64,000 nucleotides of DNA from Liolophura sinensis (Eukaryota; Mollusca; Polyplacophora; Chitonida; Chitonidae), in NCBI RefSeq assembly GCF_032854445.1, contig NC_088300.1:35505608-35569607 (forward strand), read 5' to 3'. How positions within the stretch are numbered: the stretch's first letter is position 1; each line of letters begins with the position of its first letter. Positions 1 to 11,160 of the stretch are shown piece by piece. The notes under the pieces were generated by a model. It searched no databases. It saw nothing but the letters and a program-made list of their open reading frames with translations, and was not told where the DNA came from. The position numbers and the translations under genes were made by a program.

Positions 1-277
1 GACAAGGTATCACCATAACAAGTTACAAATCCAGTTTGAGTTTTGAACTCCTAACCTCCCATCTCTGTCCCTCTGTCAGGCATTGATCTGTAATTCCTTA
101 AAATATTGTTGGATATTGATAAAATTTTATGTACACATTCACTTTTTTGTCCAACGTATTAAGATCGAAAGTTTTGCATGTATTTTAGTAAATTTTATCT
201 GCAGCATTTACTCTTTGTTAGGATGTGTCTGGAATAATGCTTTAATGCAGCTACATGTTTTATTTTTCCCCCCTCAG
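1..277. other. Presumed intron, upstream of first visible exon
   Basis: A+T-rich sequence ending in a pyrimidine tract and CAG acceptor just before the EGF exon. A second acceptor-like site near 72-80 is followed by an early stop, so no exon is called here. The gene presumably continues to the left. Confidence 0.6.
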
Positions 278-424
278 GTAAAGCAGAATTGGCACAGTTC
301 TCGTGCAATGCTAGTACCTCTGCTGTGTACTGTAGTGTGAATGCTGAGTGTTACCTGGATGACTACCGTCACCACCGCTGTGTCTGTAAACCAGGTTTTT
401 CAGGCGTTAATTGTGAAATAGCAG
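278..424 (+). CDS. EGF-like domain exon (phase 1-1)
   Basis: Internal exon of 147 bases between a CCCTCAG acceptor and a GTCAGT donor. It encodes one EGF-like domain with six cysteines in the usual order, ending CVCKPGFSGVNC. The frame needs one base from an upstream exon outside the window, so this is not the start of the gene. The GFSG-N-C ending is typical of EGF domains. No Asp/Asn calcium-binding signature is obvious before the first cysteine. Confidence 0.85.
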
Positions 425-1088
425 GTCAGTTTAGCAATAATATCATAGGATTTCCCACAAAAATCACCCTGCTGTACAAATTTGGTAGAAAATCTTGTGA
501 AATTTCCCTAACAGTAATTCATATGATTGTGTACTTCATTTGATATTTCACCAACTAATCAAATTTCTGTAGCACACTGCATTTAGGAAGGCGATAGATA
601 TGTGAAAAATTTGGTGAAATTTTATTTGCTATAAGTATCATTTACTGTGGTCTATTTTCCACAGCATTCTAAATTAGATTTGTTCATGGTGACAGTAGAT
701 AAGCTTTTTTTTTTTTGGAGTAAGTTGATACGACCCCATAGTATATGGGGTCATAATGGGAGATTTGCTTCGATAATACCCTATTTCTTCTGAAATTTGG
801 GACACTTGCCCTGCTTATTTTAGCCAATTTATATGTAATTCTAGCAGGAATGAGTCTGTTGAGGAACCTTTTTTCCCACATGGTTAGACCATCTAGTGAA
901 CAGCATACCTTTATCTTTACTTGTCTAAAAGGCTGGTAAAGAAATGAAACATTCAACACTTCTAATGTCTGTCCCAAATTTTAGAAGTATTAGGGTAGTC
1001 AAGTCTTTTCAAATGTTCCTTATGTGTGTAAAATTTGATCTCTGTGCTTTGATTCTGAAAAGGATTTTTGTATTTTCTTCCTTTGTAG
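425..1088. other. Intron with no recognised content
   Basis: A+T-rich intron of 664 bases with a ten-base T run near 706-717. I see no repeat family or conserved exon in it. Confidence 0.6.
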
Positions 1089-1259
1089 AAAAAAAAGATG
1101 GACGTTGTACCCCAGTTAACACAACGGCAGTGATATTGAGTGATGTGAATGATGACGCATGTCCACCTACATGTATGTTTGATGCGGATTGCTCAGGGCA
1201 GGCAAAATGCTGTGGCTATAGCCAAAGGTGTGGAAAAACATGCTCCCAGCCACTGACCG
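1089..1259 (+). CDS. WAP (four-disulfide core) domain exon, eight cysteines
   Basis: 171-base exon, phase 1-1, acceptor CTTTGTAG and donor GTGAGT. All eight WAP cysteines are present: one near residue 6, then CPPTCMFDADC, KCC, and RCGKTC. WAP domains fold as four-disulfide cores and many inhibit serine proteases (family I17). Its partner copy across the N gap is not seen and would fall inside the gap. Confidence 0.88.
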
Positions 1260-1340
1260 GTGAGTTCAAACTGATCCAGTGCCCAGTGTGAATAGCCATT
1301 AATTAAAATTGTCAGAGCTCTTGGACAGAAAGCTCTTGGA

Positions 1341-1528
1341 CGGTGGAAACCGGGCAGAGCCCGGGGGAAATCCACGACCATCCGCAGGTTGCTGACAGAC
1401 CTTCCCACATACGGCCGGAGAGGAAGCCAGCATAAGCTGGTCTTGAACTCACAGCGACCACATTGGTGAAAGGCTTCTGGGTCACTATGCTGCGCTAGCG
1501 TGCTAACCGACTGAGCCACGGAGGGTCT
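1341..1528 (-). mobile_element. SINE-2 copy, truncated at its 3' tail
   Basis: On the minus strand this reads the tRNA-like head (GTGGCTCAGT, then GTTAGCACGCTAGCGCAGC) followed by the common SINE-2 body. The A+T-rich tail present in the sister copy at 16278-16532 is missing. Same family as 46796-47066 and 53645-53882. Confidence 0.75.
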
Positions 1529-1738
1529 TGCCAAATATTTTATGGAATGGGTTCCATCATGATTAGAGTTTGGATTAAAATTCCTAGGAACAGAGGAAAT
1601 GACAAATTAGGGTTAGAGAGTGAAAACATTATTACAGATTATGTGTTTTTATAGGAAATATTTAGGGATTGTGATATTATAAAAGTAGTATAGTGCAAAG
1701 TAGAAATGCATACATGAGAAATATGCCAGAAACAAATG

Positions 1739-1850
1739 GACGGCCGTGGGTTTCCCTAGGGCTTGATCTGCCCTTTTTCGTCTCACCATAATTCTGGCTA
1801 CCACCTTATGAGTTTGAGGACGGCGTAATACACAAATCAAATAAATAGTA
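1739..1850 (+). mobile_element. SINE-2 tail fragment
   Basis: Matches the 3' part of SINE-2: GGCCGTGGGTTTCCC, then a degraded TCACCATAATTCTGGC block, ending in a tail related to AAACACCAATCAAATAAATA. It has no tRNA-like head. The sister copy is at 16739-16851. Confidence 0.6.
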
Positions 1851-2102
1851 AGTTTAAAAATAATGTGATGCGTGCGTGTGTATTTAGTTCATGTATGAAT
1901 GAGTGCCAGTTGTAAATGTTCGCGTATGTGAGTGGAGTTATTACATCACCTGTTTCTCAAAGCAGTTATTATCACTTCATTACATGCATGTGTGCTATTG
2001 AACTTTGGTTTTTGTTACATGTATCTACTGTGCATATATGCAAATACATGTGCTGTACATGAATTGAAGTTCCAAACTATGTCATGTTTCTTTCATCCTC
2101 AG

Positions 2103-2486
2103 ATATTACAGTGTGTAACATACGAAGATTGGAAGCTGCACAAACCAATATGACTCTGACCCTTCTTAGAAGCCTTCAGACCGTCACTGTGTCAGAATTC
2201 TTTGGTAAAGTCTCCACTGACATTGTTGAAATGGTCAAGGGTTATTACCTTAAGTCTGGAAAAACAGAGAGTGAGTTGCAGACCATCCTTCATCTGGTAG
2301 GGGATAGGAGCATGGCTCAGTTTATGTCTTCTGCAGCCATAGACGGCCCAGTAATACCACCCAACTGTACGGGAGATGGGCGATTCTTCCCTGCCCAGTG
2401 TCGTGGGGACAACTGCACTTGTGTGAATGTTCTGACCGGCGATCCTTGGGGACCCTCAGCACCGCTCTCTGTTATTAACTGTGCAG
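2103..2486 (+). CDS. Thyroglobulin type-1 domain exon with long C1-C2 loop
   Basis: 384-base exon, phase 1-1, acceptor TTTCATCCTCAG and donor GTAAAA. The six Tg1 cysteines are visible: C1 at residue 5, then PPNC, FFPAQC, CTCVN (the CxCV signature), and a last C near the end. About 83 residues separate C1 and C2, much more than in ordinary Tg1 repeats, and look helical and hydrophilic. Tg1 domains include cysteine-protease inhibitors (thyropins, family I31). The sister exon at 17103 carries a frameshift. Confidence 0.85.
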
Positions 2487-2917
2487 GTAAAACTCCCGGG
2501 ACATTTCCATCTTTCTGTTGAACTTTTGTCGTGATTGATCCTATTGGTTTGTAACAACTCCCATTTCTGTCAGTTATGTCTTGGCCACGATTAATATGGC
2601 TGCAGTATTGCCCAATTGGCCATAATCATTCATTCGATTTTCGAATTTGTCATAATGGCATAGTCTTTTGTTGAAGATGTGTTCATCATTGCATTGATCA
2701 TAATGTTAACTCTTCCCATGTCCCTTAGCTGGATATACAGCTGCATACGTCTATCTCTTCCGTCCATTCATCTGTTTGCTGTGTCAATCAAGTATCAATC
2801 ACCAACTCTCAGTGTATCATATGTTGAATGGACACTTCCACATGTGTTTATATGTGTAAATGGCAGATATAAAACAGCAAAATTTTCTCAAATTGTGCTG
2901 TAACACATTGGTTTCAG
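2487..2917. other. Intron with no recognised content
   Basis: 431 bases with no repeat or exon I can recognise. It is closely copied at 17488-17919. Confidence 0.55.
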
Positions 2918-3046
2918 TCAAACCAGGGAACTGCAGTGCACAGGCAGGAGACCAGTGCAGTGTGCCTTGTACAAAGGATAATGAATGTCCAGGGATAGAG
3001 AAGTGCTGCAGTTTGACCTGTGGCCAGACTTGCCTGCCTCCCAAAG
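2918..3046 (+). CDS. Short WAP domain exon, eight cysteines
   Basis: 129-base exon, phase 1-1, acceptor TTGGTTTCAG and donor GTTTGT. It encodes a compact 43-residue WAP with all eight cysteines (NC, QCSVPC, DNEC, KCC, LTCGQTC). It directly follows a Tg1 exon rather than an EGF, breaking the usual domain order. Confidence 0.87.
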
Positions 3047-3222
3047 GTTTGTATTCTTGTTGAAAATAATCTTCCTGTACTTGACTTTGAGTTCATGACT
3101 TTGTAATATGTAGACATAGCAGATGCAGGTATGCCTGTTTATGCATGTGTCAACCTCACTAATATTTCTGACAATTAAAAAGAATATGCGTACTTGTGTA
3201 TGAATTACATGTATATTGAAGA

Positions 3223-3466
3223 AGGGGCCTCTGTGGTCTTGAGGTTAGCATGCTCATGCAAAACAATGACCCAGGAGTCTGAATTTAGGTCCAGCTCATG
3301 CTGGCTTCCTCTCCAAACATATGTGAGAATGTTTACCAGCTAGCTATTGATGGTCGTGGGTTTCCTTGGCTCTGCCTGGTTTTCCTCCCAACATAATACT
3401 GACATCATATAAGTTAAATATTCTGGAATATGATGTAAAACACCAGTCGAATAAATGAATAATTGA
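3223..3466 (+). mobile_element. Degraded SINE-2 copy
   Basis: Head (GGGGCCTCTGTGG, GGTTAGCATGC), body (AATGACCCAGGAGTCTG, CTCATGCTGGCTTCCTCTCC) and tail (AAAACACCAGTCGAATAAAT) of SINE-2 are all recognisable but diverged. The sister copy is at 18208-18451. Confidence 0.7.
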
Positions 3467-3690
3467 AATGCATACAAAGCATATATTTTCAGATGTTTTG
3501 GGCAGAAACAAATGCTGTCAATTCCTTGATCTTTATTGACGCAGTTTGTGTCATCAGTGTCTGCCCTTGACCTGGACAATCTGTTCTGCAAAACCTGCCG
3601 GTCAGTGTGCTACAGGTTTGAATGTTTTTCTTCCCTAAACCAGTAAATCTAATTATCTACTGTTGCCTCTTTATATGTTTATGTTATCAG

Positions 3691-3804
3691 AGTTGGCTTG
3701 CAGCAGTAGCCCTTGTCAAAACCAAGGTGTGTGTACGGCATTCGGAGTCGATCGCTATGCATGCGGGTGCCGTGCTGGTTTCTCTGGAGCCCACTGTGAA
3801 TCAT
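3691..3804 (+). CDS. EGF-like domain exon
   Basis: 114-base exon, phase 1-1, acceptor ATGTTATCAG and donor GTGAGT. It gives one compact EGF with six cysteines (ACSSSPCQNQGVC, then CGCRAGFSGAHC). The spacing CQNxGxC and GFSGxxC is classic. It lies directly before the first tandem unit. Confidence 0.87.
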
Positions 3805-4265
3805 GTGAGTGCCCAGTGGATAATGTAATTCTTCAACTTTTTCGAATGTTTGCAAGGTGTTTATTCAAGCATATTCAGAATAACTGTGTAGAATGGTTAA
3901 ATTACACTTTTTGTGAAGTCCTGAAATTGACCAATCCAACCAATTTAGTTTTGTCTCCAAAATCAACTTAAAAAATGTGTATAAAGTGGACTTAAAGTCA
4001 CTCTTTCATATGCTAAAAGTTTGAGGAAATTAAGTGTGTCACAATGACTCTGGATTTCACAGTGAATAATGCAACTATGTGTACATGTATACCATGTTCC
4101 AGTTCATTGAATCACGTAAATCCTTACATATCACACTAGGTTGTATCGCGTGACATAATTAAATAGATATATTAAAGTATATAAAGAAATAAATGAATGG
4201 CTATCTACAGACCAGCAGGCCATCCCTTTTTTTCATTGACGTCTCATTTCTTTTCTGTGGGGCAG
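3805..4265. other. Intron with no recognised content
   Basis: 461 bases, A+T-rich, copied at 18790-19250. The last 20 bases form the CTTTTCTGTGGGGCAG acceptor that every unit shares. Confidence 0.55.
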
Positions 4266-4564
4266 ATGTCGGCACTGCTTGCTCCAGAACGCTTAACCTT
4301 TGTGGGGCTGGTGGAACGTGCCAGCCTGTGGGCAATGAGAACTACAGGTGTATGTGTATGAGTGGCTACTATGGCGACCATTGCCAATTCTACAACGGGA
4401 CTGTGGGGACGGTCTGCACAAGGACGCCAACAATCTGTGAAAATGGCGGATCCTGTATGCCTGAAGGCACCAATGGCTACAGATGCATGTGTTTCTTTGG
4501 ATTCTATGGTCGAAATTGCGAGTATCACAATGGAACTGTACCCCCTCCTACTGGAGTCTGTCAG
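4266..4564 (+). CDS. u1 exon 1: double EGF-like domains plus first C6 cysteine
   Basis: 299-base exon entering in phase 1 and ending in phase 0. Two complete six-cysteine EGF domains follow each other, each closed by an N-glycosylation sequon (YNGT and HNGT). A short PPPTGVCQ linker then supplies the first cysteine of the C6 module before the splice. Variant residues here: LCGAGG, GDHC, GTVG, ENGG. Identical by eye to the u3 exon. Confidence 0.88.
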
Positions 4565-5002
4565 GTAATCTTGTTAAAGTAAAACAAACTTTAAATCTTT
4601 TCACTTTTTGAAATTCAGCTGTACAAAATAAGATGTGGCACAAGCAAGAATTAGGTATCATTCTAATAATGAAAACTATGGTGCATTGCGTTTCACCAAA
4701 TTTCCTTCTGTATTTGGCCTAAAATTTTGTCTGTGTATAAGTTACACATTTTGCATGTCTCTGATGGGTTTTTTTTGTTGTTTTTTTTTTTGGAAGATAA
4801 AATGATCTACTGGTATGCTTAAATCCTAGAAGTAATTATTTATTGTTTTTTTTTTACCTCTAAAATTGCAATTTTTCTCAGGCAAATTTGTAGAGCATAT
4901 ATGCAGTAGGTTACATGTTTCCTAAAACACATGCAGTTAGCATGCATAGTTTATCTTGGTTTATAGGCTTATGTATGTTGGATGTTGTTGTTTCACCTAC
5001 AG

Positions 5003-5099
5003 AATTTTTTCTGCCCCCTTGAGATGTACTGTGTAGCACAGGAGGAGTGTAAGGTGGGAGAGGGCAATAAGACATGCAGAACAACTCCTGTATGTAAAG
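5003..5099 (+). CDS. u1 exon 2: C6 cysteine module
   Basis: 97-base exon starting in phase 0 and ending in phase 1, acceptor TTTCACCTACAG and donor GTATGG. Five cysteines are spaced C-x5-C-x5-C-x8-C-x5-C; with the cysteine two residues upstream of the splice the module has six. I do not recognise the family. By eye the exon is identical in all eight units. Confidence 0.75.
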
Positions 5100-5157
5100 G
5101 TATGGCATACATACAAGTACATATAATAGACAATTTTCAAATACAGCTCTTACTAAC

Positions 5158-6020
5158 CAGTTGCCAGTGAGATAAGCACAGCTTCTGCTGACAGTTTGCC
5201 AGCAAGACACGATGCCTTGCCAGTGAGACACAAATACAGCGTCTGTTGGCCTTTTCCAGTGACACATAAATATAGGATCTACTGACCCTTTGTCATTGAG
5301 ACAGAAAAATACAGCTTCTGCTGAGCCTTTGTGAATGAGACAACAATACAGATTGTATTTGCTCTTTGTGAATGAGACACCAATACAGATTGTGTATGCC
5401 CTTGGTCAATGAAACATCAATACAGATTGTGTTTGCCCTTTGTCAGTGAGACACCAATACAGATTGTGTTTGCCCTTTGTCAATGAGACACCAATACAGA
5501 TTGTGTAGGCCCTTGGTCAATGAGACACCAATACAGATTGTGTTTGCCCTTTGCCAATGATACACCAATACAGATTGTGTTTGCCCTTTGTCAGTGAGAC
5601 ACCAATAGAGATTGTGTTTGCCTTTTGTCAGTGAGACAGAAAAATACAGCTTGTGCTGGGCCTTTACCAATGAGACACCAATACAGATTGTGTAGGCCCT
5701 TGGTCAATGATACACCAATACAGATTGTGTAGGCCCTTGGTCAATGATACACCAATACAGATTGTGTTTGCCCTTTGTCAGTGAGACACCAATAGAGATT
5801 GTGTTTGCCTTTTGTCAGTGAGACAGAAAAATACAGCTTCTGCTGGGCCTTTACCAATGAGACACCAATACAGATTTCGTTTGCCTTTTGTCAATGAGAC
5901 ACCAATACAGATTGTGTTTGCCTTTTTGTCAATGATACACCAATACAGATTGTGTTTGCCTTTTGTCAAGGAAACAGCAATACTTATAGGAGAGGCACTT
6001 GGCCAGTGAGACACAAGTAC
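5158..6020 (+). repeat. 37-base minisatellite, long form (u1)
   Basis: About 23 diverged copies of a 37-base unit built on GACACCAATACAGATTGTG plus TTTGCCCTTTGTCAATGA. Long form seen in u1, u3 and u6. It lies wholly in the intron after the C6 exon. Confidence 0.9.
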
Positions 6021-6493
6021 AGCTTATAACGTGGTGTCATATTACATGAAGTGTGAACCGTGGATTGATGCTGCTATTTCAATTAAATCAATCTGAGAAA
6101 ATCAAACAAGTTAACCTATGTACTACATGTATATGTGTTTTTCAGAATTTGAAGTTGAATGGTGTTACATGTAACATATAGGGCACTACAGAAATTTGGC
6201 AGAGCAAATTATTGGACCTTAATATCTCCTTAAGCTGCTAAATACAACATCTTATGTTTGTTTTTCTATGGACTTTGTTGTCAGTAATAAAGGAGTTACT
6301 ATTACTGTTGCTTTAAAACACCTCTTTCTCATTTCCGCTTTCGTATATCTGTTCCCTAATAAAGGCCAATCCATTTAGTTTTTTTCCAGCAATGGATGCT
6401 CATGCCATTACAAAGACAGGATGTATAGAGTTTGTATGTTAGATGATAATTTGTTTTGCTTGTTCTGATGTACTGGACATTGCATACTTTCAG

Positions 6494-6613
6494 CCAGAGA
6501 CATGTGCAGCACTAACCCCTGTATGTTTGGTGGTTCCTGCACCCAGGACAGCGTGCAGGGCTACAGGTGTTGGTGTCAGCAGGGATTTACAGGGAGAAAT
6601 TGTGGCATCCCGG
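6494..6613 (+). CDS. u1 exon 3: EGF-like domain
   Basis: 120-base exon, phase 1-1, acceptor ATACTTTCAG and donor GTAAGA. Read in the phase set by its neighbours it gives MCSTNPCMFGGSC then CWCQQGFTGRNC, a full six-cysteine EGF. The longest open frame over these bases is a different one, so a simple ORF view would miss this exon. Two silent differences from the other units. Confidence 0.85.
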
Positions 6614-7442
6614 GTAAGATTGCCAGTTGTCATTTGCTGTAATTCACTTCTGTATATATCGAAAGAGCCAGAAAAAAGGAAAACTATAACATTTTTAATT
6701 ATGCAGTGACTAAAATGTTTTATAGGTACACATAAGGTTTGATATTTGTACACCATGGATAAGACACTTTTCGCTTGACACTCAGTACTGAGAGGTTTAT
6801 ATACAGTAGCTAAGATTCAGAACTGGTTGGCCCAGTGTCAGTATAATGTGACTGGGAGGGTTGGCATGTCGGGTGTTTTCTGGGCAGCACTGGCGACATT
6901 GAACATTTTTTAAGCACGACTTAAAACCCCAAGCATACACTGTATATACATACATTAGACACCTTTCATGGAAATTTCAGAATCATCGGTCAAGTAGTAG
7001 CAATTTTTGACATGCATGTGTGAAATAGGATGTTAGACTGAGCAGGCATCTAGCTTCTGGGATTTGATGTTCCTGCATATGGTTGCTGTTAATCAAGTGA
7101 AAAATACAGCTCTTTTAATAATACTTTTTCAGATATACTGGAATTCTCACAAAATTGTCTAATGTCCTTCAAGTGATAGGAAGTGTGACATAAAACCGTT
7201 GCGTTTAAAAATCTGGAATGATTTCAAATTTTTTCTGAACAGCTTGTTATAAGTGTGTGCCTTTGTTTTTGTTTGTTTTTTTTTTTCGTTTTTTCATTAA
7301 TTGGAAAGGAAGTCAATGTGGAATACAAAATGGCAACTAATCTACATACATGTACTACTGTTGATTTTAAGCTGTGGCTTTTGTTGCCTGGTAAGAATTT
7401 TGCTTAGATATGTTGGTTGGTAATACCTATAATTGTTTTCAG

Positions 7443-7613
7443 CCCCACACCGAGGAGTTTGTGGGAAAGTGGACATAGTGAAACTGCTTCACAAGTTAGT
7501 GGCATCTCCATCATCACTAGGAGCAGACTGTGTGGTGGACTCTGACTGTGGGAGTGACCAGAAATGTTGTCTCTCAGACTCGGGGGTCAGGTGTGTCTGG
7601 CCAGAAGCTACAG
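7443..7613 (+). CDS. u1 exon 4: WAP-like domain with six cysteines
   Basis: 171-base exon, phase 1-1. It keeps C1 (GVC), C3 and C4 (DCVVDSDC), KCC and C8 (RCVWP). C2 and C7 of the standard WAP are absent; these two pair with each other in WAP structures such as elafin. Variant residues: APHRG and GSDQ. Confidence 0.82.
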
Positions 7614-8179
7614 GTGAGGAAGACTTATTGTAATAAGAGTGTGAAAACCCATTGACTTATAATGAAGTAGTATACGTTTATTATACACGTATGTACACGT
7701 CTGTTTTTTGAGTGGATGTCTTCTGATTTCGTTTACCATCATTTTTTTCCTGTCAGCATGAAAATCCTGTGGGTAACGTTGTTTTCATTCGTAACAAATC
7801 AAGGATAAGTATAGTTTTGGAGACTTGGGTACTTGTTGAACCAGTTTGTTGGTTCAATCTTTAAAATTTTGAAAAATATTTTAAAGTAAGCCTTTTTGCT
7901 CAGTACCACTAAAGTTGACATTATGGTTCATTATATTTGAGATTTCTGCAAGCCTTTATTGGGTATAAAACATTTGCATATCAAAGGAAAATATTGTGAT
8001 TTTGGTATTAATTTGGTTATTGGTTAAATTTATTACAGATGCTGTCTAGTTCTTTACCCCAGAACGTGGATTTCTGTGTGCTAATTTGTAACTGCGAATA
8101 TTTTGATGCTCTTTGACATCTTTTACATATGTGATCATCAGCACTAACCAACTTAGGTCTGTTTTGTTGTTGTTGTTAG

Positions 8180-8587
8180 GTGCGAGCTTGTGTGAACAGC
8201 AGAACTACACTATGATGATGGTGAAGGAAAGCTTGCGAAACCTGAGCCGTGTAGACAACGTTACGCTGTCACAGCTGATGATTTTTGCTGAGGATAATCG
8301 AGTTCAACGTTACATCTACCAGATGTACAAGGTGAATGTGTCTCAGCTCCTGGGCAGTCTGGGTGAACTACAAAGCCTAAGTGTGGGTGCTTTACTGAAC
8401 ATGTCAAGCCAGTATCTAGCCTTGCCTTACCCCAACTGTACATATGACAGCCGGGAGTTTGAGCCCGTGCAGTGTTCTAGATTTATGAATGGAAGCATCC
8501 AGCTGTGTTACTGTGCCGATGTTGAGACTGGAGAGATGGTAGGCCAGGTGACCTATTATCCGTGGAAACCCGTCTGCCATCGTCAAG
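8180..8587 (+). CDS. u1 exon 5: thyroglobulin type-1 domain
   Basis: 408-base exon, phase 1-1, acceptor (TTG)n-TTAG and donor GTCAGT. Six Tg1 cysteines: SLCEQQ, YPNC, FEPVQC, LCYCAD and KPVC. An 81-residue stretch lies between C1 and C2 and carries several N-glycosylation sequons (NYT, NLS, NVT, NVS, NMS). Variants: SRVDN, KVNVS, YDSREF, CHRQG. Confidence 0.88.
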
Positions 8588-8945
8588 GTCAGTTGTGCCA
8601 GTTCATTTAGATTGAGACCAGTCTAAGATTTATGTACAAGATGTAAAAATGTTGATTAATTGTGTTATGAAGCTGATAATGTTTTAGAAAACCGTTAAAG
8701 CTAAACCATGGCAAATAAGCTAAAAAAATGACCTGACTAGCCAAAATTTACATTTTTAGAGGCAGGTAAATATAAGAAACTAAAAACTTAAATATTTTCA
8801 GTTTGATATTATTCTGCCGTCTAAGCAAACCGAATGGTAAATGCAACTATATCACACTGGGTTGAATGGCGTGACATAAATGAATGGCTGTCAGAGCAGG
8901 TTTGAAGCTGATTCACTGACTTTTCATTTCTTTTCTGTGGGGCAG

Positions 8946-9244
8946 ATGTCGGCACTGCTTGCTCCAGAACACTTAACCTTTGTGGGTCTGGTGGAACGTG
9001 CCAGCCTGTGGGCAATGAGAACTACAGGTGTATGTGTATGAGTGGCTACTATGGCGACCGTTGCCAATTCTACAACGGAACGGCGGGGACAGTCTGCACA
9101 AGGACGCCAACAATCTGTGAAAATGGCGGATCCTGTATGCCTGAAGGCACCAATGGCTACAGATGCATGTGTTTCTTTGGATTCTATGGTCGAAATTGCG
9201 AGTATCACAATGGAACTGTACCCCCTCCTACTGGAGTCTGTCAG
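8946..9244 (+). CDS. u2 exon 1: double EGF plus first C6 cysteine
   Basis: 299 bases. Variants LCGSGG, GDRC, GTAG, ENGG: the first-EGF loop and the linker between the EGFs differ from u1. Donor is GTAAAT instead of GTAATC. Confidence 0.88.
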
Positions 9245-9681
9245 GTAAATCCTGTTAAAGTAAAACAAACTTTAAATCTTTTCACTTTTTGAAATTCAGC
9301 TGTACAAAATAAGATGTGGCACAAGCAAGAATTAGGTATCATTCTAATAATGAAAACTATGGTGCATTGCGTTCACTAAATTGCTTTCTGTATTTGGCCT
9401 AAAATTTTGTCTGTGTATAAGTTACACATTTTGCATGTCTCTGACGGGTTTTTTTTGTTGTTTTTTTTTTGGAAGATAAAATGATCTACTGGTATGTTTA
9501 AATTCTAGAAGTAACTATTTATTGTTTTTTTTTTACCTCTAAAATTGCAATTTTTCTCAGGCAAATTTGTAGAGCACATATGCAGTAGGTTACATGTTTC
9601 CTAAAATACATGCAGTTAGCATGCATAGTTTATCTTGGTTTACAGGCTTATGTATGTTGGATGTTGTTGTTTCACCTACAG

Positions 9682-9778
9682 AATTTTTTCTGCCCCCTTG
9701 AGATGTACTGTGTAGCACAGGAGGAGTGTAAGGTGGGAGAGGGCAATAAGACATGCAGAACAACTCCTGTATGTAAAG
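9682..9778 (+). CDS. u2 exon 2: C6 cysteine module
   Basis: 97 bases, phase 0 to 1, sequence the same as in u1. The upstream intron has TTTACAGGCT where u1 has TTTATAGGCT. Confidence 0.75.
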
Positions 9779-9839
9779 GTATGGCATACATACAAGTACA
9801 TATAATAGACACTTTTCAAATACAGCTCTTACTAACCAG

Positions 9840-10133
9840 TTGCCAGTGAGATAAGCACAGCTTCTGCTGACAGTTTGCCAGCAAGACACGATGCCTTGCC
9901 AGTGAGACACAAATACAGCGTCTGTTGGCCTTTTCCAGTGAAACATAAATATAGGATCTACTGACTCTTTGTCATTGAGTCACAAAAATACAGCTTCTGC
10001 TGAGCCTTTGTGAATGAGACAACAATACAGATTGTGTTTGCTCTCTGTCAGTGATACACCAATACAGATTGTGTTTGCCCTTTGTCAGTGAGACACCAAT
10101 AGAAATTGTGTATGCCGTTGTCAGTAATAAAGG
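9840..10133 (+). repeat. 37-base minisatellite, short form (u2)
   Basis: Roughly eight copies of the same unit as in u1, ending in GCCGTTGTCAGTAATAAAGG. Confidence 0.85.
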
Positions 10134-10353
10134 ATTTTAGTCTAGTTATTACTCCCCTTGTTATAAATTTAATGAAGAGGTGCTGTTTTGAAAACACCTC
10201 TTTCTCCTTACCTCTTTCGTATATCTGTTTTCTAATAAAGGCCAATGTGTTGTAAAGCAATTAGTTTTTTCCCTACAAGGATGTATAGAGTTTGTATGTT
10301 AGATGATCATTTGTTTTGCTTGTTCTGATGTACTGGACATTGCATACTTTCAG

Positions 10354-10473
10354 CCAGAGACATGTGCAGCACTAACCCCTGTATGTTTGGTGGTTCCTGC
10401 ACCCAGGACAGTGTGCAGGGTTACAGGTGTTGGTGTCAGCAGGGATTTACAGGGAGAAATTGTGGCATCCCGG
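10354..10473 (+). CDS. u2 exon 3: EGF-like domain
   Basis: 120 bases, phase 1-1, same protein as u1 exon 3. The following intron lacks the stretch that contains GAAAAAAGGAAAAC in most other units. Confidence 0.85.
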
Positions 10474-11160
10474 GTAAGATTGCCAGTTGTCATTTGCTGT
10501 AATTCACTTTTGTATATATTGAGAGAGCCAGGACTGGTTGGCCCAGTGTCAGTATAATTTGACTGGGAGGGTTGGCATGTCGGGTGTTTTCTGGGCAGCA
10601 CTGGTGACATTGAACATTTTTTAAGCACGACTTTAAAACCCCAAGCATACACTGTATATACATACATTAGACACCTTTCATGGAAATTTCAGAATCATCG
10701 GTCAAGTAGTAGCAATTTTTGACATGCATGTGTGAAATAGGATGTTAGACTGAGCAGGCATCTAGCTTCTGGGATTTGATGTTCCTGCATATGGTTGCTG
10801 TTAATCAAGTGAAAAATACAGCTCTTTCAATAATACTTTTTCTGATATACTGGAATTTTCACAAAATTGTCTAATGTCCTTCAAGTGATAGGAAGTGTGA
10901 CATAAAACCGTTGCGTTTAAAAATCTGGAATGATTTCAAATTTAGGAGGTTTTTCTGAACAGCTTGTTATATGTGTGTGCCTTTGTTTTTTTGTTTTTTT
11001 TTTTCGTTTTTTCATTAATTGGAAAGGAAGTCAATGTGGAATACAAAATGGCAACTAATCTACAAACATGTACTGCTGTTGATTTTAAGCTGTGGCTTTT
11101 GTTGCCTGGTAAGAATTTTGCTTAGATATGTTTGTTGGTAATGCCTATAATTGTTTTCAG

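Larger units (their letters stand above)
1260..2102. other. Intron with inverted SINE and SINE tail fragment
   Basis: Holds a minus-strand SINE-2 body (1341-1528) and a plus-strand SINE-2 tail fragment (1739-1850). Compared with 15979-17102 it lacks about 290 bases just before the SINE. Confidence 0.65.
4266..8945 (+). repeat. Tandem coding unit u1 (double EGF, C6, EGF, WAP6, Tg1)
   Basis: First of eight copies of a five-exon unit. Exon lengths are 299, 97, 120, 171 and 408 bases, together 1,095 bases or exactly 365 codons, entered and left in phase 1, so each copy lengthens the protein without a frameshift. The introns hold a long 37-base minisatellite after the second exon, a decayed SINE-1 stretch (about 6826-6940), poly-T tracts, and otherwise nothing I recognise. 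u1 matches u3 almost base for base. Confidence 0.85.

Noticed and set aside
9-340. Open frame at 83-340 overlapping the first EGF exon
   Set aside because: Wrong frame for the EGF and crosses its acceptor.
4266-4564. Minus-strand frames of 94-114 residues over the double-EGF exons
   Set aside because: Shadow frames recurring in every unit; their stops do not track exon limits and the plus frame has the conserved cysteines.
5158-6020. CRISPR-like array of 37-base repeats
   Set aside because: Repeats are direct head-to-tail with no spacers, in an animal intron.
6494-6613. ORF-track frame reading through the third unit exon (IICFACSDVLD...)
   Set aside because: It ignores the splice acceptor and gives no domain; the +1 frame set by exon phase gives a perfect EGF.
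8113-8179. Hydrophobic leader (VLLLLLG) before unit Tg1 exons, looking like a signal peptide
   Set aside because: It is translation of the (TTG)n acceptor tract; the exon begins after it in the phase shared by all neighbours.
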